Of a stretch of DNA of 64,000 nucleotides, positions 26,011-33,362 are shown in pieces. This DNA is from an uncultured Eubacteriales bacterium. Its GTDB lineage: Bacteria > Bacillota > Clostridia > Oscillospirales > CAG-272. How positions within the stretch are numbered: the stretch's first letter is position 1; each line of letters begins with the position of its first letter. The stretch spans positions 114,485 through 178,484 of the forward strand of contig UQNQ01000002.1 of the NCBI GenBank assembly GCA_900542425.1, in the 5' to 3' direction. The notes under the pieces were generated by a model, which saw only the letters and a program-made list of their open reading frames with translations, did no database searches and had not been told where the DNA came from. The position numbers and the translations under genes are program-made.

Positions 26011-26700
26011 TTATTCTTTTGCTTTGACAGACTGCGAAAGAATTTCTCCGCAGAGCTGATCCATCTGCGCGCTTGGCACCACAGGAATATCCAGAACAGT
26101 TTTGCCCGACGCAGTGATGGCAAGACGATAAAATTTAACTTTATCGTCTCCGACTTGTTTTTCCGTAACATTTACAGCGGCATCGTCGATGTCATAAAAA
26201 AGGATTTCTTTCACAGATTCATTTTCATCTTCTTCAATAAGAGAAAACCTTTTGGTTGCGGCAAAAATTCCGTTTTTTGTAAAAATCAACGCTGTTGCAA
26301 TATAACGCGATGAACGGTATTTCCGGTCGTTTTTCCCACGGCGGAAAACCACCCCGTCTTCGTCCAAAACAAAGCCTCCGGTTACGATTGGCTTCATTTT
26401 TGAAAGCAAATCGCCGGAAAGATGAAAGCGGTCGATTACATCTTTGGCATATTCGGAAATTCGTTCTGCAACGCATTTGTCTATTTCCTTTTCGTCAGAG
26501 CGCATAGAACGGGGAATCCATGCAATACAACCGCCAAGCAAAACAAGAAAAAGACTGATGATATCCTGATACGGGAGAACATAAATCCAAAAGAACCAGC
26601 CCAGCATCAGAAAAATAGCCCCCATGGCAAGCAAAACAATTCCTACATAAAAATGAAGATCAGAGCTTTTGAGATACCGAAGATTTTTTCCGTATTCCAT
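26011..26700 (-). CDS. Uncharacterised membrane-anchored protein
   Basis: I do not recognise a family. The 229-aa product has two close transmembrane helices (about residues 18-38 and 45-63), the usual start of small PH-like membrane proteins. A soluble, beta-rich cytoplasmic part follows (GGFVLDEDGVVFRRG, ATALIFTKNGIFAATKRFSLIEED, KFYRLAITASGKTVLDIPV). The last part resembles bacterial PH or YcxB-like domains only in pattern. It has a near-consensus promoter at 26876-26904 and a leader of about 170 nt, but no clear Shine-Dalgarno before the ATG. The GAAAGGAAAG in the leader is too far upstream to serve that start. Confidence 0.7.
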   Translation of the reverse strand: MEYGKNLRYLKSSDLHFYVGIVLLAMGAIFLMLGWFFWIYVLPYQDIISLFLVLLGGCIAWIPRSMRSDEKEIDKCVAERISEYAKDVIDRFHLSGDLLSKMKPIVTGGFVLDEDGVVFRRGKNDRKYRSSRYIATALIFTKNGIFAATKRFSLIEEDENESVKEILFYDIDDAAVNVTEKQVGDDKVKFYRLAITASGKTVLDIPVVPSAQMDQLCGEILSQSVKAKE

Positions 26701-26875
26701 AAAATCAAATGGTGTGTCATCGCTTGAATGACAGACTTTCCTTTCTTATATTGATATACCTGTACATTCATATAGTGTGTCTTTTTCTGTTTTGGTTTGG
26801 AATTTTTTTAAAATTTCGTGAAAATTTTTTCTAAAAATAACTCCCAAAGCAGATATCACCAATATACTGTTTATA

Positions 26876-26904
26876 ATTTTACAAAATTATGTGATTTTTG
26901 TCAA
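26876..26904 (-). promoter_or_regulatory. Strong sigma-A promoter for the uncharacterised membrane protein
   Basis: On the minus strand TTGACA (26899-26904), 17-bp spacer, TAAAAT (26876-26881). Transcription should start near 26869. Confidence 0.85.
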
Positions 26905-27268
26905 TGGCTTAAAATGTAAAACGCACTGTTTTTGAATCAGATATAAAATTTTTGATTTTTATTGAAATGTTTTTTATCATTTTCAACCAATTCGATATTT
27001 TCTTCATAAGGAAAGATATGTTTTATATAAGATGACTTTCATGACAGAAGCGGTTTTTGTGAAAAATAGATTCCCTCAAAAAAACAAAACTTTTTATCCA
27101 CTCCCAATGATAAAGAAAAGCAGACAGCTTTTCATTGACCCAAGAATTCTTTCCGGTGTCCATGAAAAGCTGCCTGCTTTTCTATGATTTTCAAGATCTT
27201 ATCCAAACCATTTTATCATAATCAACAAAGCTTTCTCCGTTGATTTTCGGCTTTTTTCTTTTCAATTG
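26905..27268. other. AT-rich intergenic region after the beta-propeller-like gene
   Basis: About 360 bases with no gene. Apart from the long inverted repeat at 27114-27183 I see nothing structured. Confidence 0.55.
27114..27183 (-). repeat. 22-bp inverted repeat, possible terminator
   Basis: Arms 27114-27135 and 27162-27183 match at 21 of 22 positions. The exception is a G.U pair on the minus strand and a mismatch on the plus strand. The loop is 26 bases. It lies about 85 bases after the minus-strand gene ending at 27269 and is followed on that strand by a weak T-rich stretch. Confidence 0.65.
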
Positions 27269-28342
27269 TTATTCCACAGCTTCGAACGGCGTCGGTGTGC
27301 TTCCTGTATAACGGTAAAGTCGGATCATCGAGCCAAACTCTCCGTTTTCTCCATAATCCTCGGAAAAATAGAAAAATCCGCCGCCAAGCGACAGCATTCC
27401 CGTGCTTCCATATCGGAATTCATAGCCGTAAATGCCGGATTTTTCGTCAAAAAGCCCTGATTGCCGCAGGGACAGCACTTGTCCGATTTCTCCTTTACAA
27501 CCGATAAGGGGCTGACACTCCGGCACTTTTTTCCCATCAATCACGAACATAGAATAATTCGGATATTTCTCCTTGCGCCCACGATAAACCGCCATAAAAA
27601 TATCGCCGGTATATGTATCATATTCGAGATTCTGAACGCCGAATTCCGTGTTTCCGGTGTGGACAAAATATCGTGCATCACAGTGCCGAGGTCCGCTTTT
27701 ATGGATATTTTCTGCCGTAAGAACACTCTCAAACACAGCCAGATTCTGTGTCTGATAAGAAAGCAATACCTGATAATCGTTATCTTCCCTTGTCTTGTCA
27801 CCGTAAACTCCGTATGCAACAAGAAGCCGCATTTCTTTCGTATCTCCCGGAACAGGCGCGAAGGTAATTCCGTCGATACCGGAACAGCCATGCCGATGTT
27901 CCCTTCTTTGCCCGTTCTCCTCCCAGACAGCAAGATAATCCTCTGTCGGCTCTCTCAGCCATATGGTTTTCATGACACCGTCTTTTTCGGCGTCCATATT
28001 CAGGCGGGTGATGCCTTCTCCGTCAAAGACCGCGACATAAAAAGCATTTTGAACCTGTCCGTCAATTCCGAGATTACGCAGGATTCCTTGACCAATAACA
28101 TCGTTTTTATATTCAAGCGACGCATAAATGCGTCCGTCCGTCGGATTACAGGCGAGACATCCAAGATGTCCGGTAAATCCATGTACCGTGCCAATCAATT
28201 TCCCTGTCATATCGAACTTGACAAGCTCTGTCGTAAAAGAACAATAAAGATATTTTCTTTCCCGGTCGATGGCAATGCCCTGTATATGACCTGAGCGCCA
28301 TTTTCCGGTCTGGATCACTTTTGGTAAAGAGAGATATTCCAT
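27269..28342 (-). CDS. Uncharacterised beta-propeller-like protein
   Basis: No family name is recognised. The 357-aa protein has no signal peptide. It is built of repeated short strands with patterns like GIAIDRERKYLYCSF, LACNPTDGRIYASLE, GITFAPVPGDTKEMRLLVAYG and LEYDTYTGDIFMAVY, as in NHL, SMP-30 or YncE-type propellers. Single copies of HXD/HCD-like residues (GPRHCDARY) do not identify an active site. GAGGAAG lies before the ATG, and a small CCGC/GCGG hairpin (28357-28370) sits just upstream of that site. The polysaccharide deacetylase gene is upstream on the same strand across 140 bp. The role is unknown. Confidence 0.72.
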   Translation of the reverse strand: MEYLSLPKVIQTGKWRSGHIQGIAIDRERKYLYCSFTTELVKFDMTGKLIGTVHGFTGHLGCLACNPTDGRIYASLEYKNDVIGQGILRNLGIDGQVQNAFYVAVFDGEGITRLNMDAEKDGVMKTIWLREPTEDYLAVWEENGQRREHRHGCSGIDGITFAPVPGDTKEMRLLVAYGVYGDKTREDNDYQVLLSYQTQNLAVFESVLTAENIHKSGPRHCDARYFVHTGNTEFGVQNLEYDTYTGDIFMAVYRGRKEKYPNYSMFVIDGKKVPECQPLIGCKGEIGQVLSLRQSGLFDEKSGIYGYEFRYGSTGMLSLGGGFFYFSEDYGENGEFGSMIRLYRYTGSTPTPFEAVE

Positions 28343-28482
28343 ACTTCCTCATTTCTCCGCTGTCTGCGGCAAATCTTGATCAGAATAAAAACCAGATTCC
28401 CCCCGGATTTCCTATTTGCAAGTGTCCGCAGGATTCCGGCACGTGTCGGTTTCACAGGTCAGAATAAAAGAGGTTTTGATCC

Positions 28483-29286
28483 TTAATCAATGATACTCAG
28501 AAAATCGGTGATTGCCATATCCCGAACTACATAACTACGGGGCAGACGGGTATTGGGATAAAATTCATCTGCCGGCTTATCTGTGGTAAAGCAATACTCA
28601 TATCCGTATTCCTCAGCGGCAAGTTCCGTCGAACTGTCGCAGACGCCATTTGGATATGCCAGCGCACGAACCGTTTTTCCTGTCAGCTCTTCAATGCGAC
28701 GGCGAGATTCCAGCAGCTCAGTTTGCAAGGTTTCTTTATCCAGGTCATATAGTTTTTGATGGGTTTTTGTGTGACTTCCAAAATGGAAATGTCCGCTTTT
28801 CTGCATTTCGAGGATCTGTTCCTCACTCAAATGTCCATCAGCACCGATCATATCGGAAATCAAAAATACGGTTGCTTTCATATCATATTTTTCAAGAAGG
28901 GGAAGAACATTGGTGTAATTGTCCACATAACCGTCATCGAAGGTGATAACCACACATTTTTTCCCATGTGTTTTGTCCAGCTCGTCTGCGAATACGGTTT
29001 CATATCCGAGACGCTTGATTTCGGCAAGCTGTGCCTCAAAATCGGATACCCTCACAAACAGATATTCATTCGGACCATAGGTTTCATCGGATACCAAATG
29101 ATAAACAAGAATTTTCGTGTTGTCCGAATACGTATAGGCATGCTGCCCGAACGAACCGGCGAAAAAAAACAGGAAAGCTGTGATCAAAATGATACCAAGC
29201 ATGACGGAAAGGGTAATCCTCCGCGCACGGGAAATATTCTTTTCCTTTGGCATCGCTGTTTTTTCCAAAAGCTCCATACTATTCAA
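28483..29286 (-). CDS. Polysaccharide deacetylase (CE4) with N-terminal membrane anchor
   Basis: CE4 enzymes remove N-acetyl groups from peptidoglycan or other surface glycans. The NodB motifs are TFDDGYVDNY (catalytic and metal Asp), HFGSHTKTH (metal His pair, HxxxH), and RALAYPNG near the end. The protein starts with a basic stretch and one transmembrane segment (ITLSVMLGIILITAFLFFFAG), so the catalytic domain is extracytoplasmic. I choose a TTG start at 29286 because GGAGG (29295-29299) lies 8 bases before it. The ATG of the longer frame (29316) has no ribosome site, and the ATG at 29277 is 17 bases from GGAGG. A near-consensus promoter is at 29435-29463. Confidence 0.88.
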   Translation of the reverse strand: MNSMELLEKTAMPKEKNISRARRITLSVMLGIILITAFLFFFAGSFGQHAYTYSDNTKILVYHLVSDETYGPNEYLFVRVSDFEAQLAEIKRLGYETVFADELDKTHGKKCVVITFDDGYVDNYTNVLPLLEKYDMKATVFLISDMIGADGHLSEEQILEMQKSGHFHFGSHTKTHQKLYDLDKETLQTELLESRRRIEELTGKTVRALAYPNGVCDSSTELAAEEYGYEYCFTTDKPADEFYPNTRLPRSYVVRDMAITDFLSIID

Positions 29287-29434
29287 AAAAATCGCCTCCA
29301 ACTTCCGTTTTGGCATTTGAAATCAACCATTTGTGCGAGGTTGTCCAACCGCAATCCATGTTTTTGATGTGTAGTTTTGAATTTTTTATATCTATTTTTT
29401 CATATTTTCCCACATGTTCGTTTGACACAAAATG

Positions 29435-29463
29435 ATTATAACACAGCAGAAATCCCCTTGCAA
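29435..29463 (-). promoter_or_regulatory. Sigma-A promoter of the polysaccharide deacetylase gene
   Basis: On the minus strand TTGCAA (29458-29463), 17-bp spacer, TATAAT (29435-29440), about 150 bases before the start codon. Confidence 0.83.
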
Positions 29464-29827
29464 GAGTTATTTTTTTCAATCATCCAAACCGTTTTGAGAA
29501 AAAGCATCTAAAAAAGGCTTTTCTTCTTTTAACACATTGTTTTATCACTCGTCGTTATACTTCTCTAAATGAACCTTATCGATAGCGGTATACCGTCTAA
29601 GCAAATCCGCAACGGGAAAAATCCTCACGCAATGGTTATACTCTTCTTTCCTGTATCATCAGGATACTTTTTTATTATGCCGGATTCACCTGCCGGATAT
29701 TCCTTATTTGTCCATTGATTCAAACAGCATTGACGCAAGCAGATATCAGACAAGACGATTGATAATCCGGCTTCCATACCGCAATTACGCCAAGAGATGC
29801 TTAAAATTCAGAAATTTCTATGTTCCT
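29464..29827. other. Intergenic region between the deacetylase promoter and the SPFH gene
   Basis: About 360 bases. I see no gene, RNA or repeat in it; the short open frames lack ribosome sites. Confidence 0.5.
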
Positions 29828-29868
29828 CAAAAATGCCGGAGAGAAGCGATGTTTGCTTTTCCCCGGCA
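29828..29868 (-). terminator. Intrinsic terminator of the SPFH gene
   Basis: The stem 29834-29847 with 29855-29868 (one internal mismatch and one G.U on the minus strand) is followed on that strand by T5. It lies 20 bases past the stop. Confidence 0.75.
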
Positions 29869-29888
29869 ATTTACGGATTTGCTATTTT

Positions 29889-30854
29889 TTATTGTTCCGA
29901 ATCAGACTGCTTTTCACTGCCGATATTGAGAATCGGAAGCGTTCCCCCTTCGCCGCCAACATAAGTAGGCAGTTTTCCGTCCCATTTTTCCACATATTTA
30001 TATTCAATAAGATCACCGGACAGGCTGTCGGCGATTTTAGCATTTGCTTCTGCTTCCTTTTCTCCCGCATATGCCTTGGCATCCGCGTTGATTTTCTGAA
30101 CCTCCGCTTCCGCCTCTGCTTCAATAACAGCTCGCTCTGCCGCAGCCTCAGCCTCCAAAATTGCCTGTTCCTGTTCGATTTGTGCTTTTAATTTATTCTG
30201 CTCTGCAACTTGCTTTGCTTCTACAGCATCGGTATATGTATCTGAAAAGTCAAGATTTTCAATAGAAGCATCGATGACTTCAATGTTATAGGAGGAAAGC
30301 TTATCAACCAAAATCGCTTTGATTTCAGAGGAGAGCTTTTCACGGCTTGCAATCAGGCTTTCCGCATTGTATTTCGCAATTACACTTTTGACGGATTCCT
30401 GAATTCTCGGCTCAATAACCGTAGAATAATAGTCCTTACCGATGGTTCTGTAAATGGTTTGAGCGTTTGCCTTCTCAATCTGATAGTTGATGGTATAAAC
30501 TGTGGCAACTTCCTGAATATCGCTTGAAAAACAAGACAGTTCCACCACGGATTTCTGAATCCGATTATCCATTTTGATAACTTGCTGCCAAGGCGCTTTT
30601 GCGTGAATTCCCGCTTCATAGGTATAATTTTCTACACGGCCGAATGTTGTTACAATACCGGTATGTCCTGTCGGGATGGAAGTAATACAACTGACGGCGA
30701 TAAGCGCTATGCCAATCACAAGACAAAGACCGGAAGCAGCGCTTCCTATTTTTCTCTTCGCAGGATAAGTCCCGTTTTTGCACTTTTTCATGACATATAG
30801 AAACATACCGATTCCAACTACAGCGGCAATAATACCTAAAATAAATGCAAACAT
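29889..30854 (-). CDS. SPFH/prohibitin-family membrane protein
   Basis: The 321-aa protein has two N-terminal hydrophobic segments (residues 1-21 and about 41-59). An SPFH domain follows, starting at TSIPTGHTGIVTTFGRVENYTYEAGIHAKAPW. Then comes a long Ala/Glu-rich coiled coil (QNKLKAQIEQEQAILEAEAAAERAVIEAEAEAEVQK). Prohibitin-type proteins form membrane-associated rings that organise microdomains and regulate proteases. The C-terminal part (KWDGKLPTYVGGEGGTLPILNIG) is also typical. A strong promoter (30921-30949) and a terminator flank it, so it is monocistronic. CGGAG sits before the ATG, with a 6-bp GCCGCA/TGCGGC hairpin just upstream. Confidence 0.92.
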   Translation of the reverse strand: MFAFILGIIAAVVGIGMFLYVMKKCKNGTYPAKRKIGSAASGLCLVIGIALIAVSCITSIPTGHTGIVTTFGRVENYTYEAGIHAKAPWQQVIKMDNRIQKSVVELSCFSSDIQEVATVYTINYQIEKANAQTIYRTIGKDYYSTVIEPRIQESVKSVIAKYNAESLIASREKLSSEIKAILVDKLSSYNIEVIDASIENLDFSDTYTDAVEAKQVAEQNKLKAQIEQEQAILEAEAAAERAVIEAEAEAEVQKINADAKAYAGEKEAEANAKIADSLSGDLIEYKYVEKWDGKLPTYVGGEGGTLPILNIGSEKQSDSEQ

Positions 30855-31184
30855 AATACACTCCGTTCCGCCGCATGTCTGCGGCTTATGATGTCAGAAG
30901 CGCAAAACGCCCCCAGCGTTATTTTATCTGTTTTTTCAGTAAAAGTCAAGGGTTTATCCCGGAGATGCGGAAGACTTGTCAGACGCTTATCACAAAAATG
31001 AAAGAAGGCATCCGTCTTCCGCAAGTCGATCGGAAACAGAAATAAGGACAACCTCCATATAAAAATGTCATTTTGACATATCCTATCGGCTGAATTTTTG
31101 AAATCGATTCTTTGGCGCTTTGTATAAATGAATTCGTGCCTGGGCAAAATATCCATATCAAAAAAAGAAAGGAAATGCAGTGTT
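30855..31184. other. Divergent region between the SPFH gene and the SLH-protein gene
   Basis: About 330 bases. It contains the SPFH promoter on the minus strand and a weak plus-strand candidate (TTGAAA 31098-31103, TATAAA 31123-31128, spacer 19). Nothing else is supported. Confidence 0.5.
30921..30949 (-). promoter_or_regulatory. Sigma-A promoter of the SPFH gene
   Basis: On the minus strand TTGACT (30944-30949), 17-bp spacer, TAAAAT (30921-30926). Confidence 0.85.
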
Positions 31185-32435
31185 ATGAAAAAAGTAGGAA
31201 TCACATTTTTCATTTTTTGCATGCTTCTTTGTTTTGGCATCACGGCAAGTGCTGCCGGGATTTTATCACCTGCCATATCGGTTCTCCAAGAAGAGTCGGG
31301 TATGATTAAAACAGGTGTCGGAACCAATACTGTCTCATTTGAAGCCGAAGACTTTGTCGATATACTCGGCAGCGAAGATTTGATTGCCATAGAAATCACT
31401 GCTCTGCCGGATGTGACAGACGGTGTTTTGAAGCTCGGAGCTGTAGATGTAACGCCGGGACAGCTTATTCCTTATGAGGCTCTTGCCGCTCTTCGATTTA
31501 TTCCATCAGAAGAAGGTGCAGTTGCCACGTTCCAGTTCAAACCATATGGGAACTATTATGAAAATTCCTTTGTCTGCAAAGTTTGTATGCTGGATTCTCT
31601 CAATTTCGCACCGACGGTTTCTGCGGCAATGCTTGATGCAAAGGAATCCGTGCCGGTTTATTCAGAACTGTCGGCGACCGATCCCGACGGAGATGAGATT
31701 CGCTATGTAATTGTAGAAAAACCGAAAAAAGGAACGCTGGAGCTCATAGATGAAGCTTCCGGAAGCTACTGTTATACAGCGTATGATGGAACCGTCGGAA
31801 AAGATTCTTTCACTTATATTGCGGTAGATCAATACGGCAACGAATCGGAACCCGCTACTGTGAAAATCACCACAACGGAGAATAAAACAGGGATTGTTTA
31901 TACCGACCTTGACGGAAGCGAATATCAGCTTCCCGCAGTGGAAATGGCAGAACTGGGTGTGATTGTCGGCGAACAAATCGGAGATACGCATTTCTTTTAT
32001 CCGGATAAAACCGTTACTCGGGCTGATTTCCTTATTATGGCCATGAACGCGGTAGGAATTGATCCTTCGCTGATTGCAGCAAACGAATCCGGTTTTGCTG
32101 ACAGTGCAAGCTTTACGGAATATCAGAATGAATATATTTCGGCGGCAAGAAAGCTTGGGCTTGTTGTCGGTATTGATACGGAGGATGGCCGATGTTTCTG
32201 TCCGAATGATATCATAACTTCCGCACAAGCGGCAACGCTTATCAGCCGGATTGCTTCGATGCAGGAGCTTCCCTTCGGCGATGCTGTATACGCATCCGTC
32301 GGTACGGATGAGGAAATTACAGACGACGGCTACGCAATGCTTGCTTCGGTCGGACTTGTCGCGTCTGATGACCGAGATGCCGAAATTACAAGAGCGGATG
32401 CTGTGGATTTGCTTTATACGCTGCTCTGTCAGTAA
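31185..32435 (+). CDS. Secreted protein with cadherin-like domain and SLH-type repeats
   Basis: The 416-aa protein starts with a signal peptide (MKKVGITFFIFCMLLCFGI, cleavage probably after ASA). A first region (to about residue 145) is unassigned. A bacterial cadherin-like/Ig-like domain follows: NFAPTVSAAMLDAKES, ATDPDGDEIRYVI, GKDSFTYIAVDQYGN. The last 180 residues read as three SLH-like repeats: LGVIVGEQIGDTHFFYPDKTVTRADF, GLVVGIDTEDGRCFCPNDIITSAQAA, and a shorter one ending EITRADAVDLLYTLL. SLH repeats anchor proteins to secondary cell-wall polymers. AAAGGA lies 11 bases before the ATG. It is probably a monocistronic surface protein; no enzymatic domain is seen. Confidence 0.85.
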   Translation: MKKVGITFFIFCMLLCFGITASAAGILSPAISVLQEESGMIKTGVGTNTVSFEAEDFVDILGSEDLIAIEITALPDVTDGVLKLGAVDVTPGQLIPYEALAALRFIPSEEGAVATFQFKPYGNYYENSFVCKVCMLDSLNFAPTVSAAMLDAKESVPVYSELSATDPDGDEIRYVIVEKPKKGTLELIDEASGSYCYTAYDGTVGKDSFTYIAVDQYGNESEPATVKITTTENKTGIVYTDLDGSEYQLPAVEMAELGVIVGEQIGDTHFFYPDKTVTRADFLIMAMNAVGIDPSLIAANESGFADSASFTEYQNEYISAARKLGLVVGIDTEDGRCFCPNDIITSAQAATLISRIASMQELPFGDAVYASVGTDEEITDDGYAMLASVGLVASDDRDAEITRADAVDLLYTLLCQ

Positions 32436-32445
32436 AAACTGATCC

Positions 32446-32517
32446 CTGCCGGCACACGAACTTTCAAAACCGCTCTGCCGAAAAAACAGCGAGCAAAGGC
32501 CGCGGCCGGCAGTTTTT
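32446..32517 (+). terminator. Possible long-loop terminator after the SLH-protein gene
   Basis: The 8-bp GC-rich arms 32446-32453 and 32505-32512 are followed by T5. The 51-base loop makes it weak, and a better hairpin follows at 32536. Confidence 0.4.
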
Positions 32518-32535
32518 AAGAAAAATCAAACATGC

Positions 32536-32572
32536 AAAAAAACCGGAGAAAAGTACTTTCTCCGGTTTTTTG
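32536..32572. terminator. Bidirectional intrinsic terminator between the SLH gene and cat
   Basis: Perfect 14-bp arms 32538-32551 and 32557-32570 with a 5-base loop, with A and T runs included in the stem ends. It serves the convergent SLH-protein and cat genes. Confidence 0.9.
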
Positions 32573-32623
32573 ATGATTTTTGCAAAAATCCTGCCTTTTT
32601 ATAAATAAAAGCAAAAAACAATA

Positions 32624-33256
32624 TTAAGAGAAATCATTGTTCACCAATTCCTGCAATTCATTTATAAAACGACAAATATGAAACCCGTCACACACAGCAT
32701 GATGAACTTGAATTGCCAAAGGCAATAGAATTCGTCCATTTTCCGGATAGTATTTCCCCATTGTAAATATAGGAAGCAGATAATCATATCCCTTCTGCAA
32801 ATTCAAATGAAATCCATCAAATACTGTCCAAGGTATCATAGACACTGTAAATGTGTTTTGAGGGACATTCGGTTTTCCTATTATCCCCTTTTGTTCCCCG
32901 TATTTTTGTATATCATCTCTATATAAAGCACAGAAATCCTCAAAATTCGGAACATATTCTGTCCAGAGGTTAGAAAACATTTCCGTATCTTTATGAAATA
33001 TCGTATAGCATGGCGACATTTCGTCGTAAACGCCCAATTCGCCTTGCTCATTGATCGCCGTCCTAAATTCAGAATGACGATTGACAATCGTAGAAAGACA
33101 ATACAACATTGTTGGGTACAGTCTTTGCTTTTTCTCTTTTATTCGGGCAATGTCAATTTTTGTCGATATACTGTATGTACAAGGAACATCTTTAAAATAG
33201 TGTTCGAAATATTCTTTCCTATCCCAAATGTTCCTATCAATCAGCTCAAAATTCAT
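32624..33256 (-). CDS. Chloramphenicol O-acetyltransferase, type A (CatP-like)
   Basis: CAT inactivates chloramphenicol by acetylation with acetyl-CoA and acts as a cytoplasmic trimer. The 210-aa protein has the catalytic-histidine motif QVHHAVCDGFH near residue 190. It follows the clostridial CatP/CatQ pattern closely: RKEYFEHYF, VPCTYSIS, VNRHSEFRTAIN, YDEMSPCYTIFH, VSMIPWTVFDGF, LQKGYDYLLPIFTMGKY. Base composition is lower in G+C than its neighbours (64 of 180 bases at 32641-32820 by hand count). This fits acquisition, but no transposase, repeats or att-like ends are visible. It lies 106 bp downstream of the GH78 gene on the same strand with no terminator between, so it could be read from that operon. 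A weak AGGAAGAG precedes the ATG. Confidence 0.95.
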   Translation of the reverse strand: MNFELIDRNIWDRKEYFEHYFKDVPCTYSISTKIDIARIKEKKQRLYPTMLYCLSTIVNRHSEFRTAINEQGELGVYDEMSPCYTIFHKDTEMFSNLWTEYVPNFEDFCALYRDDIQKYGEQKGIIGKPNVPQNTFTVSMIPWTVFDGFHLNLQKGYDYLLPIFTMGKYYPENGRILLPLAIQVHHAVCDGFHICRFINELQELVNNDFS

Positions 33257-33362
33257 TTACCATTTCTCTTCCTGTGTTTATCTCGTGCTTTTCCCTTATG
33301 AAGCCATATCTGACAGCAAGACAGAAATTCTCTTTCAAAATCCGTACTGTTTCAAACACTCT

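Noticed and set aside
30836..31399. 187-codon minus-strand frame
   Set aside because: It overlaps the SPFH promoter and the start of the SLH-protein gene; composition is not protein-like.
32436..33362. Transposon ends or integrase scars around the cat gene
   Set aside because: No long inverted or direct repeats and no recombinase fragment; only ordinary terminators.
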